NCBI GenBank assembly: GCA_001314685.1
Contig: LJNT01000173.1
Span: 24,488 to 70,498 of the forward strand
DNA from: Rhodobacteraceae bacterium HLUCCA09
GTDB taxonomy: Bacteria > Pseudomonadota > Alphaproteobacteria > Rhodobacterales > Rhodobacteraceae
Length of the DNA: 46,011 nt
Direction: 5' to 3'
Shown here piece by piece: positions 8,918-16,133 of this stretch (position 1 is its first letter; each line of letters starts with the position of its first letter). The notes beneath the pieces are model-generated. The model was given only the letters and a program-made list of their open reading frames with translations, searched no databases and had not been told where the DNA came from. The position numbers and the translations under genes were made by a program.

Positions 8918-9343
8918 TCACTCGTCGCCCGACGAGACGCGACCGCGCATCGCCTTGACCCCGGCGCGCTTCGTCTTGGCCTCGAGCCGCCGCCGCTTGG
9001 AGGCGAGCGTGGGCCGCGTGGGCTTGCGCCGCTTGGGCGCGACCGCGGCGCGGGCGACAAGATCGGCCAGCCGCTGCCGCGCGATCTCGCGGTTGCGGGC
9101 CTGGCTGCGCGTCTCGTCGACCTTGAGCACGATCGCGCCCTCGTCGGTCCAGCGCCGGCCGGCCAGTCGCCTGAGCCGCGTCTTGACCGGGTCGGGCAGG
9201 TTGGGGCTGCGCGCCGCCTCGAAGCGCAGTTCGACCGCGGTGGCCACCTTGTTGACGTTCTGCCCGCCGGGGCCAGACGACCGGACGAAATGCTCAGTCA
9301 TTTCCCACTCGTCGAGGGCGATATCGTCGGTGACGCGCAACAT
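8918..9343 (-). CDS. arfB: Alternative ribosome-rescue peptidyl-tRNA hydrolase ArfB
   Basis: A 141-residue protein with a release-factor-like catalytic domain. The GGQ motif is at residues 26-28 within SSGPGGQNVNK, and a basic tail follows (RRKPTRPTLASKRRRLEAKTK, then GVKAMRGRVSSG). That tail inserts in the empty mRNA channel of stalled ribosomes in this family. ArfB hydrolyses peptidyl-tRNA on ribosomes lacking a stop codon. I chose the ATG at 9343 because the family begins directly at this LRVTDDIAL-type strand. The ATG at 9388 would add 15 unconserved residues. It lies 14 bases upstream of the phospho-lyase gene and could share its transcript. Confidence 0.93.
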   Translation of the reverse strand: MLRVTDDIALDEWEMTEHFVRSSGPGGQNVNKVATAVELRFEAARSPNLPDPVKTRLRRLAGRRWTDEGAIVLKVDETRSQARNREIARQRLADLVARAAVAPKRRKPTRPTLASKRRRLEAKTKRAGVKAMRGRVSSGDE

Positions 9344-9384
9344 GGCCGGAGAATGGCAGAAGGGCCGCGGCGGCGAAAGCCCGG

Positions 9385-9789
9385 TCACGGACGGCGCGAG
9401 CCGATCAGCAGCAGCGCGGGCATCGCCGCAAAGACCGCCTGCGCCGCCAGCCCGGCAAGCCGCTCGGCCGACACGATGGCCGCCCAGTGCTCGGCCAGCG
9501 ATCGGCCCAGGATCAGCGTCGACAGGGCCACCTCGGCCGCCTGCAGCACGACGAACGCGGCCGCGCCCATCGCAAGGCGGGGCGCCAGCCGCGCGGGCAC
9601 GCTGACCAGCCGAACGACCCAGAGGGCGACGCCGTAGCTGACGGCCAGCATGACGGGCACCTCGAGCAGGATCGCCGGCCCCTCGCCCAACCGCGGGGCG
9701 AGCACGAGCGTGCGCCAGGTGCCCAGCGCGGCACCCGCAGCGAATACGGCGAGCGTGTAGGGAAAGGCGGCGAGAATCGCGGCGCGCAT
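9385..9789 (-). CDS. Small integral membrane protein, function unknown
   Basis: A 134-residue protein with about four hydrophobic segments: residues 5-25, 38-60, 70-95 and 110-130. The first loop contains GTWRTLVLAPRLGEGPA, and positively charged loops alternate with membrane helices. I do not recognise a family with certainty. The ATG at 9789 is preferred over the more upstream ATG because the extension (KGRPFFVTARRARTTG) is encoded by the terminator hairpin. It reads toward arfB, 41 bases away, and may start the arfB-phospho-lyase-kinase transcription unit. Confidence 0.7.
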   Translation of the reverse strand: MRAAILAAFPYTLAVFAAGAALGTWRTLVLAPRLGEGPAILLEVPVMLAVSYGVALWVVRLVSVPARLAPRLAMGAAAFVVLQAAEVALSTLILGRSLAEHWAAIVSAERLAGLAAQAVFAAMPALLLIGSRRP

Positions 9790-9823
9790 TCCGGTCGTCC
9801 TAGCCCGCCGTGCAGTCACGAAA

Positions 9824-9850
9824 AAGGGCCGCCCCTTCGGAGCGGCCCTT
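9824..9850 (-). terminator. Rho-independent terminator on the minus strand
   Basis: A 9-bp perfect GC-rich stem, aagggccgc paired with gcggccctt, has a 9-base loop. On the minus strand it is followed by a run of T (ttttt, then cgtg). It lies just downstream of the small ORF region at 9876-10007 and would end a short transcript reading leftward before the membrane protein gene. Confidence 0.75.
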
Positions 9851-9918
9851 CCGAGCATTCAGGAGGTGGGGTCGGTCAGGCTGTCGCCAACGCGGGCTTC
9901 CGACCACCGAGGGCTGCC

Positions 9919-9975
9919 TCAGAGGCGCGCCTCTCGCGCTGTCCCGACACCTCTCTCCAGCATGACTCTCGACAC
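9919..9975 (-). CDS. Candidate 18-residue small ORF with perfect Shine-Dalgarno
   Basis: A GTG at 9975 opens an 18-codon frame (VSRVMLERGVGTAREARL). It lies seven bases after aggagg within a 16-base stretch that is fully complementary to the 3' tail of 16S rRNA. The element is bounded by the yhhQ stop on one side and a strong terminator on the other, which suggests a short independent or read-through transcript. An alternative overlapping frame runs from an ATG at 10007 to 9876 (43 residues, MEFNNGKEVIQC at the N-terminus, GGRKPALATA at the C-terminus). It lacks its own ribosome binding site. I cannot say which frame, if either, is the product. Confidence 0.4.
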   Translation of the reverse strand: MSRVMLERGVGTAREARL

Positions 9976-9976
9976 T

Positions 9977-9992
9977 GGATCACCTCCTTTCC
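9977..9992 (-). promoter_or_regulatory. Extended ribosome binding site complementary to the 16S rRNA tail
   Basis: On the minus strand this reads ggaaaggaggtgatcc. The plus strand therefore carries ggatcacctcctttcc, which matches the 3' end of 16S rRNA. Such an uninterrupted complement is far longer than any other ribosome binding site in the window, and it decides the GTG start at 9975. Confidence 0.6.
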
Positions 9993-10035
9993 ATTGTTGA
10001 ACTCCATAACGAGGGTGGCACGCCCGCGGCAGAAG

Positions 10036-10653
10036 TCAATGCTCCTCGGCCGCGTCGCCGCCCGCCCGCGCCACGATCAGGCGGAAGGGGATCAGCGCGA
10101 TCAGCGCCAGCGTCAGCTTCACGCCCCAATCCGCCACCGCGAGCGACACCCAGAGCGGCGCGACCGGCCCGGCGCCGAGGAGCGGCAGCGTCTCCTGCGC
10201 CCAGGTGGGGGCGTTGGCAGGCTCGAGCGCGTTGAACGCGGCGGCAAAGGCGATGGAGAAGAACAGCGCCGTGTCGACGGTCGAGCCGATCAAGGTCGAG
10301 GCAAGGGGCGCCTGCCACCACGCGCGCCCGCGCATCCGGTCGAACACCGACACGTCGAGCAGTTGGGCGACGAGGAACGCCGTGCCCGAGCCCACCGCGA
10401 TGCGAAATGTCGTGGCATCGAACTGCGAGGCGACGAGCGAACAGAACACGCCCACGATGAAGCCGGTAAACACGACCTGTCGGGCGAGCGCCGGACCGTA
10501 GAGGCGGGTCATCAGGTCGGTGACGAGGAAGGCGAGCGGGTAGGTCAGCGCCCCCCATGTCAGCCAGTCGCCGAGCAGGTACTGGACGAGGATGTTGGAG
10601 GCCACGACGATGGCGGCCATGGCGAGGATGCCGGGCAGGGCTTGGCGGGTCAT
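10036..10653 (-). CDS. yhhQ: Queuosine precursor transporter (VUT family, YhhQ-like)
   Basis: A 205-residue integral membrane protein with about six helices. It has family hallmarks: ASNILVQYL near the N-terminus, LTYPLAFLVTDLMTRLYGP (about 37-55), SGTAFLVAQLLDVSVFDRMR mid-protein and STLIGSTVDTALFFSIAF. Members of this family import queuosine precursors such as preQ0 or preQ1 for tRNA modification. No preQ1 riboswitch is apparent upstream. The window also has TrhO, another wobble-base modification enzyme, but at a distance and not in the same transcript. Confidence 0.9.
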   Translation of the reverse strand: MTRQALPGILAMAAIVVASNILVQYLLGDWLTWGALTYPLAFLVTDLMTRLYGPALARQVVFTGFIVGVFCSLVASQFDATTFRIAVGSGTAFLVAQLLDVSVFDRMRGRAWWQAPLASTLIGSTVDTALFFSIAFAAAFNALEPANAPTWAQETLPLLGAGPVAPLWVSLAVADWGVKLTLALIALIPFRLIVARAGGDAAEEH

Positions 10654-10715
10654 CGATCAGTCCGTTTTTACAAGGTTGCGGAGACTTGTCCGGGCCGAGC
10701 CCGGAAGCCCTCCCG

Positions 10716-11657
10716 CTACCGCTGCGCCTTCAGGGGCGCAAGAGGCAGCGTCACCTCGACGATCTGGCCGCGCTGCCAGCGCTTGTGGTTGTCGTCGGCC
10801 ACCATGACGGCGCGCAGGTGCCCCTCGTCGTCGCGCCAGAGGCCAAGCCCCTCGAGGTTGCCATAGCGCCCGAGCGACGAGCGCCAGACCTCTTCGCCGT
10901 CGAGCAGACCGGCGCCCTCGCGCAGATCGAACCGGCGCAGGCGCGAGGCGAAGGCCACGCCGAGAAAGCGGCGCTCGAGCAGGTAGAACGCGCCGTCGGG
11001 GCCGAAATCGGCGCCGGTGGCCAGCCAGTCGCGGTCGTGCGTGAGTCGCGCGGCGACCTCCCACGCGCCCGACGAGCTGTCGAGCCGGTAGAGCGGGTAG
11101 ACGGTCATCGGCCCGTAGCCCGATGCGGGCTGTTCGGGCAGGGTGTAGGCGTCGCCCGCAGGATCGCGCGCCAGCGCCTCGAAGCCGCGGTTGTGGCCGG
11201 GCAGGAACTCCGTCGGCACGTCGGGCACCCAGTGCGCGCCCATGTCAGGCGGCGCGTAGCGGCGCAGGCGGGCGAACCCCTCGAACGAGATCCAGACTTC
11301 GCCCGTCTCCCAGTCGACGTCGATCCCCTCGGAATCGTCGGATTCCTGGATGGTGGGCTGCCCGCGCAGGCCGGCCAGGCGGCGTGGCGGCGGCGCGTCC
11401 ATTCCGACGAGCGTGCCGCCCTCGCGCAGCAACCGCCCCGAGGTGAGTCGCCCTGCATCGGTCACCGCGAAGAAGCGCGTGCCGTCGGGCGACACGTCGA
11501 TGCCCGACCAGCCGCCGAGCGGCCCGGCATAGGGCAGCGGCAGGGCGACGGCGTCGCCCGGCTCGGCGGCGGCGGCCACGCCCGCGCCCGCGGCAGCGAG
11601 CGCCGCGAGCACCAGCCGTGCCGCCGCCCTCAGCGCGCGGCGAGGACCTGCTGGCAC
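10716..11657 (-). CDS. Secreted esterase-like activity of phytase family protein
   Basis: The predicted product has 313 residues. The family pattern is visible in GGWSGIDVSPDGTRFFAVTD, QESDDSEGIDVDWETGEVWIS, NRGFEALARDPAGDAYTLPE, TGADFGPDGAFYLLERRF and RYGNLEGLGLWRDDEGHLRAVMVADDN, a beta-propeller-like arrangement typical of this group. The start is uncertain. The GTG at 11657 gives a good Sec signal peptide (basic PRRALRAAAR, then a hydrophobic segment to VAAAA) and overlaps mepA by 28 bases. The GTG at 11612 lies outside mepA but yields a leader without positive charges. The true phosphoesterase substrate is unknown. Confidence 0.82.
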   Translation of the reverse strand: MPAGPRRALRAAARLVLAALAAAGAGVAAAAEPGDAVALPLPYAGPLGGWSGIDVSPDGTRFFAVTDAGRLTSGRLLREGGTLVGMDAPPPRRLAGLRGQPTIQESDDSEGIDVDWETGEVWISFEGFARLRRYAPPDMGAHWVPDVPTEFLPGHNRGFEALARDPAGDAYTLPEQPASGYGPMTVYPLYRLDSSSGAWEVAARLTHDRDWLATGADFGPDGAFYLLERRFLGVAFASRLRRFDLREGAGLLDGEEVWRSSLGRYGNLEGLGLWRDDEGHLRAVMVADDNHKRWQRGQIVEVTLPLAPLKAQR

Positions 11658-12526
11658 TGGCGGGGCAGGTCGGCCAACGTGTAGTCGCGCGCGCTGCGGC
11701 GCTTCGGTGCGGGCTCGGCCGGCTTCTGCACCTTTGGCGGGTTGAGGTAGTCGGTCACCCACCACATCAGTGTATCGTCGCAGCCGTCGCCCCCCTTGGA
11801 CAGCTCGGACACCGTGGGCCGCTGTGTCTCGCAGGCACGGTTGCCGCCGGGGCACTTGAGCCGGACATGAAAGTGATAGTGGTGACCGTAGATCGGGCGG
11901 ATCTTCTGCATCCAGTCGCGGTCGCTGCGCCGGGCGGTCTTGCACATCTCGATCTTGACCGGCGGCGTGACGAAGACGCGGTCGACGCGGCTGTCCTGCG
12001 CGGCGCGCTTTAGGATCTCGTGATGCGCGCGCGTCCAGTTGCCGTTGACCGCGCGCTGGTCGACCGAGCGCACCGAGATCGACGACAGGCTCTCGCGCTG
12101 CGCCCTCGACAGGTCGAGCCGCGTCGCGGGCTTCATCCAGATGTCGATGTCGAGCCCGATCTGGTGGCTCTGGTGACCGGATGTCATGGGTCCGCCGCGG
12201 GGCTGCGAGATGTCGCCGACATAAAGTCCCTTCCAGCCGACCCGCGTGGCGAATTCCGACAGGTCGACGATGAAGGCGATCGCCTCGGGGTGGCCCCAGT
12301 TGCGGTTGCGCGACAGGCGCATCGCCTGCCAGGTCGGCCCCGTCTCGGGAAGCTGCACGAGGCCCGCGGCGCAGCCCTTGGCGTAGGAGCCGATGGCCTC
12401 GGCCCTTTCCCGCGAGGGCGCGTCGATCCGTCCGAAAAGCACGTTGGCCTTCTGCTGCGCGAGGGCCGCGGGTGCGGCGAGGCACAGGGTCAGCGCGAGG
12501 GCTGCGAGTCGGGCGGCAAGATCCAT
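11630..12526 (-). CDS. mepA: Penicillin-insensitive murein endopeptidase
   Basis: A 298-residue periplasmic enzyme (peptidase M74, LAS metallopeptidase fold) that cuts D-Ala-meso-DAP cross-links in peptidoglycan. Residues 1-22 form a signal peptide (LAALALTLCLAAPAALA). Zinc and catalytic motifs are SHQIGLDIDIWM and GHHYHFHVRLKCP, and several Cys pairs (CAAG, CPGGNRAC, GDGCDD) match the disulfide pattern of MepA. The ATG at 12526 lies inside the 3' end of the upstream MFS gene (37-base overlap), so both are probably co-transcribed. The following secreted esterase-like gene overlaps the mepA 3' end. Confidence 0.93.
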   Translation of the reverse strand: MDLAARLAALALTLCLAAPAALAQQKANVLFGRIDAPSRERAEAIGSYAKGCAAGLVQLPETGPTWQAMRLSRNRNWGHPEAIAFIVDLSEFATRVGWKGLYVGDISQPRGGPMTSGHQSHQIGLDIDIWMKPATRLDLSRAQRESLSSISVRSVDQRAVNGNWTRAHHEILKRAAQDSRVDRVFVTPPVKIEMCKTARRSDRDWMQKIRPIYGHHYHFHVRLKCPGGNRACETQRPTVSELSKGGDGCDDTLMWWVTDYLNPPKVQKPAEPAPKRRSARDYTLADLPRQCQQVLAAR

Positions 12527-13857
12527 TCGTCGCGTGCTCCGTCCGGTTTCGTCCACATTAGCAGAAACAGGCCGGCGAGGAACAATGCAATGAGCGGAAC
12601 GATGCCCGCCTGCTGGCTGCCTGTGGCATCGGTGACGACGCCGACGAGCAGCGGCGCGAGGAACGCGGTCGCCTTGCCAGCCAGTGCGTAGAGGCCGAAG
12701 CCTTCCGTGATGTGCTCGGGCGCGGCCTGCCGCACCATCATCGAGCGCGACGCGGATTGCAGCGCACCGCCGGCCGCGCCGATGCCGGCCCCCACAATGT
12801 AGAAGGTGATGTCTGGCAGCCGCGAGTCGGGTGCCACGGCAATGCCGAGGACCGACTCGCGCGACAGGAACACGACCGTCGCCGCCAGCGCCGACAGAAC
12901 AAGCAGGCAGACCACGATCACCGGCTTCGGGCCGAAGTGCGAATCGGCCCGTCCGCCGACCCAGGCGAAGAGGGCGGCGGTGATGACGGCGAGGATGCCG
13001 AAGACGCCGAGATCGACCACCGACCAGCCCAGCACGCCGGCGGCGAAGATGCCGCCGAAGAAGTAGAAGCCGTTGAGCGCGTCGCGGTAGAGCATCGACG
13101 CGCCGAGAAACGAGAACAGCGACGGCCGCCGCGGCAGGCTGCGCAGCGTCGCCTTGAGTTCCGGCCACGCGGCGCGCGCGGCGGCGCCGGGCGGCAGTGC
13201 GCCGGGGCGGCGCGGCTCGCGCACCCACAGGAAGAACGGCACCATGAACACGACGAACCAGAGCGCCGTGAACGGGCCGACGAAACGGGTACCCTCGCGC
13301 TCTGCCGGATCGAGGCCGAAGAGCGGCTCGATCCCGAGCAGGGTGGTGCCCGCAGCACTTTCGGCGAAGAACAGCAGCATCACCACCAGCGCCACCAGCC
13401 CGCCGAGATAGCCGAAGGCCCAGCCGCTGCCCGAGAGGCGCCCGACTTCGCGCGCGGGCCCAAGCGTGGGCAGCATCGCGTTGGTAAAGATCGTGGCGAA
13501 CTCCATTCCGATCAGGCCGAGGGCAAAGAAGACCAGCGTGCGCACGAGGTCGAAATCGCCCGGTGCGGCAAACCACAGGCTCGCCGCGCCGATCACGTAG
13601 AACACCGAGAACAGCGCGATCCAGGGTATGCGGCTGCCGCCCTTGTCGGCCATCGCGCCGAGGAAGGGGGCGAGAAGCGCGATCACCACGCCCGCCGCGC
13701 CCACGCCGTAGCCCCAGGCGGCCTGCGCGCGGCTGCCGTCGCCCAGCACCTCGGCGACATAGGGGCCGAAGATGAAGGTGAGCAGCAGCGTGTTGTAGGG
13801 CTGGCTCGCCCAGTCGAAGAAGAACCAGCCCCAGATCCTCTTTCGCGCCGCGCCCAT
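12490..13857 (-). CDS. MFS transporter, UMF1/Atg22-like family
   Basis: A 455-residue protein with about 12 hydrophobic segments. The start WGWFFFDWASQPYNTLLLTFIF is characteristic of the UMF1 (Atg22-like) branch of the major facilitator superfamily, and the first cytoplasmic loop carries GAMADKGGSRIPW, a variant of the MFS D-R/K-x-G motif. A ~60-residue central loop (REPRRPGALPPGAAAR) separates the halves. The substrate is unknown; vacuolar relatives export amino acids. The 3' end overlaps mepA. Confidence 0.9.
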   Translation of the reverse strand: MGAARKRIWGWFFFDWASQPYNTLLLTFIFGPYVAEVLGDGSRAQAAWGYGVGAAGVVIALLAPFLGAMADKGGSRIPWIALFSVFYVIGAASLWFAAPGDFDLVRTLVFFALGLIGMEFATIFTNAMLPTLGPAREVGRLSGSGWAFGYLGGLVALVVMLLFFAESAAGTTLLGIEPLFGLDPAEREGTRFVGPFTALWFVVFMVPFFLWVREPRRPGALPPGAAARAAWPELKATLRSLPRRPSLFSFLGASMLYRDALNGFYFFGGIFAAGVLGWSVVDLGVFGILAVITAALFAWVGGRADSHFGPKPVIVVCLLVLSALAATVVFLSRESVLGIAVAPDSRLPDITFYIVGAGIGAAGGALQSASRSMMVRQAAPEHITEGFGLYALAGKATAFLAPLLVGVVTDATGSQQAGIVPLIALFLAGLFLLMWTKPDGARDEWILPPDSQPSR

Positions 13858-13937
13858 CGCCGCTCCCCCGCCCCCCGCGGCGCATCAAGCATTGCAGCCG
13901 CCGCAGCGGCAAGTGCGACGTCGCCACGCAGGCCCGG

Positions 13938-14285
13938 TCAGTCGGAAGCGGCGGTGTCGTCATCTCCGAAGACGGGCGTCACCTGCGCCACCACCACGGC
14001 GTTTTCCTGCGCCGCGCGATCCATCAGGCCCTTTTCCTCGGGGGCGATCTCGTGCCCCTCGGCAAGGCGCTCGGCCAGCGTGCCGTAGCCGGTCACGTCG
14101 AGCGGCGCGAGTCCGGCCTGCCGGAGCACCTGCACCGTCTCGCGCACCGCCTCCTCCTCGTCGCGCCCCGAGGCGTAGCAGAGCAACCCCGCGCCGGTGG
14201 CGCCCTCGGGCAACCCGTCGTCCGCCGCGCGGCCGACCTCGACAAGCAGCGTGTAGACCTTGGGGGCAGAAGCAGGTTTGGCCAT
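13938..14285 (-). CDS. Hypothetical protein
   Basis: A 115-residue soluble acidic protein with no signal peptide or membrane helix. The predicted pattern is a beta strand (KVYTLLVEVG), another (ATGAGLLCYASG), a helix (DEEEAVRETVQVLRQAG), a strand (LDVTGYG) and further helices. That is reminiscent of a small alpha/beta ferredoxin-like fold. I do not recognise a family. It starts with ATG at 14285, nine bases after the stop of the next gene, and probably shares its transcript. Confidence 0.65.
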   Translation of the reverse strand: MAKPASAPKVYTLLVEVGRAADDGLPEGATGAGLLCYASGRDEEEAVRETVQVLRQAGLAPLDVTGYGTLAERLAEGHEIAPEEKGLMDRAAQENAVVVAQVTPVFGDDDTAASD

Positions 14286-14294
14286 GCCCCGGCC

Positions 14295-15023
14295 CTAGGG
14301 CGCCTCGAAGGGGATGGCAACGCCCTCTGCCGCGATCCGGTCGTCGGGCCAGTCGCGCCACGGGTCCCAGTCGTCGCGCGTCTCGTAGAGGTGGCGCATG
14401 GCATCGGCCACGGGCGGCGCGGCGACCAGATCGCGCCCGCGGTCGCGCCACAGCGCCTCGGTCTCGCCCGGTGCGCCCCCGGCGAGCGCGGCGAGCAGCG
14501 GCAGGCGCAGATGCAGCGGAGCCCCCTTCAGACCTGCCTCGACGACGACGCAGGCGCGCGTCGCCCGGTCGGCGCGCGTCGGCGGCGCGTCGAGCGGGGC
14601 GGCGCCCGCATCGTGGAGCAGGCGAAAGCCGTTCATCAGCGCCGCCCGCACCGGGGCTGGGGCGGCGCGGTAGGCGCCTGCGTGGGCGTCGTGATAGGCA
14701 GCGAGGTCGGGCGGCGCGAGGGGGCTCGCCCCCTCGAGCGCCTCGGCGAGCAGGAGCGCGGTGGCCGCGTGAAAGGCCGGCGCGTCGCGGTCGGGCAGCG
14801 TCGCGGCCAGTTCGACCGCCTCGCGCAGCGGCCCGGCGCCGGCCGGCAGGCGCCCCGAGCGCAACGCCGCGGCCACGTCGCCCGCCTCCGCCCCGGGAAG
14901 GGACGCGGCGATCCGCTCGGCCACGGCGCCCGCCCGCGCCACCGACATGGCCGAGAGGGCGCGAAGGTCGGAGAGGCATTGGGCCCGCGCGAACCGGGGC
15001 TGGTGAGGCGGCGACGGAGACAT
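14295..15023 (-). CDS. Hypothetical protein divergent from bchG
   Basis: A 242-residue, Ala/Leu-rich, mainly helical soluble protein with no motif I recognise. Conserved-looking patches are RDAPAFHAATALLLAEALEG, DAHAGAYRAAPAPVRAALMNG and LYETRDDWDPWRDWPDDRI. ATG at 15023 is chosen over GTG at 15029 (two residues longer). It is transcribed away from bchG and shares the intergenic region that contains a perfect PpsR-type palindrome at 15132, so its expression may be linked to photosynthesis regulation. It marks the boundary of the photosynthesis cluster. Confidence 0.65.
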   Translation of the reverse strand: MSPSPPHQPRFARAQCLSDLRALSAMSVARAGAVAERIAASLPGAEAGDVAAALRSGRLPAGAGPLREAVELAATLPDRDAPAFHAATALLLAEALEGASPLAPPDLAAYHDAHAGAYRAAPAPVRAALMNGFRLLHDAGAAPLDAPPTRADRATRACVVVEAGLKGAPLHLRLPLLAALAGGAPGETEALWRDRGRDLVAAPPVADAMRHLYETRDDWDPWRDWPDDRIAAEGVAIPFEAP

Positions 15024-15131
15024 GTACACTCACTAAGCGAAGAATCCGCTGTAAATTGGGCGGAATACCGGCGCGAAGTCACACAAATCTTGCCAAAAGG
15101 TTAACGCCCCCGTCGGCCAGCGCCTCAGAAC

Positions 15132-15149
15132 TGTAAGTTTAAGTGGACA
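15132..15149. promoter_or_regulatory. PpsR/CrtJ-type operator upstream of bchG
   Basis: TGT-N12-ACA palindrome with interior aagtttaagtgg. It lies about 67 bases before the bchG start codon and pairs with a second site at 15221, a 71-bp gap. In Rhodobacter such sites repress bch and crt promoters under oxygen. Confidence 0.75.
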
Positions 15150-15215
15150 CTTTCGCCGCAGCGCCGCCCGATCTTTCTTCTTGATCGGGACGTTTCTGTG
15201 CTATTCTCTGACGCC

Positions 15216-16133
15216 ATGACTGTAAGCTCAGGTTTACACTCCGCTCCCGCATCGGCGGTTCGCCGCCTGCCCGAGCCGCGCGCCGCGCTGACGCTGATCA
15301 AGCCGATCACGTGGTTTCCGCCCATGTGGGCGTTTCTCTGCGGCGCGGTCTCAGCCGGCGGCAGCTTCGTGCAGGGCTGGGGGCTGGTGCTCCTCGGCAT
15401 CATCCTGGCCGGCCCCATCGTCTGCGGCATGTCCCAGGCCGCGAACGACTGGTGCGACCGGCACGTCGACGCGATCAACGAGCCGGACCGCCCCATTCCG
15501 TCGGGCCGCATCCCCGGCCGCTGGGGCCTGTACATCGCGCTGGCCATGTCGGCGCTCTCGCTCTTCGTGGGCTGGTTTCTCGGGCCCTGGGGCTTTGCCG
15601 CGACCGTCGTCGGCGTGCTCGCCGCCTGGGCCTATTCGGCCGAGCCGGTGCGGCTGAAGCGGTCGGGCTGGTGGGGGCCGGGCCTCGTGGGCCTGTCTTA
15701 CGAATCGCTGCCGTGGTTCACCGGCGCCGCCGTGCTCTCGGCCGGCGCGCCCCGAATCGAGATCGTCGTCATCGCGCTGCTCTACGGCATCGGCGCACAC
15801 GGGATCATGACGCTCAACGACTTCAAGGCGCTCGAGGGCGACCGGCAGATGGGCGTCAATTCGCTGCCCGTCACGCTAGGCCCGGAGCGCGCGGCGCGGC
15901 TGGCCTGCTGGATCATGGCGATACCGCAGGTCGCGGTCGTCGCGCTCCTGTTCCACTGGGGGCAGGAGCCCTTCGCCGCCGCCATCGCCGCCGGCCTCTT
16001 CGGGCAGGTCTGGGCGATGCAGGTGCTGCTGCGCGATCCGAAGGGCCGGGCGCCATGGTACAACGGGCCGGGCGTGGGCCTCTACGTCTCGGGCATGATG
16101 GTCGCCGCCTTCGCGCTGCGGGGGATGGGATGA
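15216..16133 (+). CDS. bchG: Bacteriochlorophyll synthase (UbiA-type prenyltransferase)
   Basis: A 305-residue integral membrane prenyltransferase that esterifies bacteriochlorophyllide a with geranylgeranyl or phytyl diphosphate. The signature DRHVDAINEPDRPIPSG follows MSQAANDWC near residue 80, and a second Asp-rich motif, MTLNDFKALEGDRQMGVNSL, lies about residue 200. The start at ATG 15216 fits family length. No Shine-Dalgarno is visible, and GTG at 15198 would add six residues. It overlaps the following PucC-family gene by four bases (ATGA) and begins the rightward operon bchG-pucC-like-bchP-idi. Confidence 0.95.
   Translation: MTVSSGLHSAPASAVRRLPEPRAALTLIKPITWFPPMWAFLCGAVSAGGSFVQGWGLVLLGIILAGPIVCGMSQAANDWCDRHVDAINEPDRPIPSGRIPGRWGLYIALAMSALSLFVGWFLGPWGFAATVVGVLAAWAYSAEPVRLKRSGWWGPGLVGLSYESLPWFTGAAVLSAGAPRIEIVVIALLYGIGAHGIMTLNDFKALEGDRQMGVNSLPVTLGPERAARLACWIMAIPQVAVVALLFHWGQEPFAAAIAAGLFGQVWAMQVLLRDPKGRAPWYNGPGVGLYVSGMMVAAFALRGMG
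15221..15238. promoter_or_regulatory. PpsR/CrtJ-type operator overlapping the bchG start
   Basis: TGT-N12-ACA palindrome with interior aagctcaggttt. It begins five bases after the A of the bchG ATG at 15216, so it lies inside the coding sequence. The position suggests roadblock or looping with the site at 15132. Confidence 0.65.

Noticed and set aside
9977-9992. A piece of a 16S rRNA gene on the plus strand (ggatcacctcctttcc)
   Set aside because: Only the last 16 bases match. There is no upstream 16S sequence, and the same bases serve as a ribosome binding site on the other strand.
10690-10704. Hairpin ccgggc/gcccgg after the phytase-like gene as a terminator
   Set aside because: Six-base stem with no T-tract on either strand. 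It lies in the short leader of yhhQ, so evidence for function is poor.
10654-10715. preQ1 riboswitch upstream of the queuosine-precursor transporter
   Set aside because: The 62-base leader lacks the H-type pseudoknot pattern and A-rich tail expected of a preQ1 aptamer.
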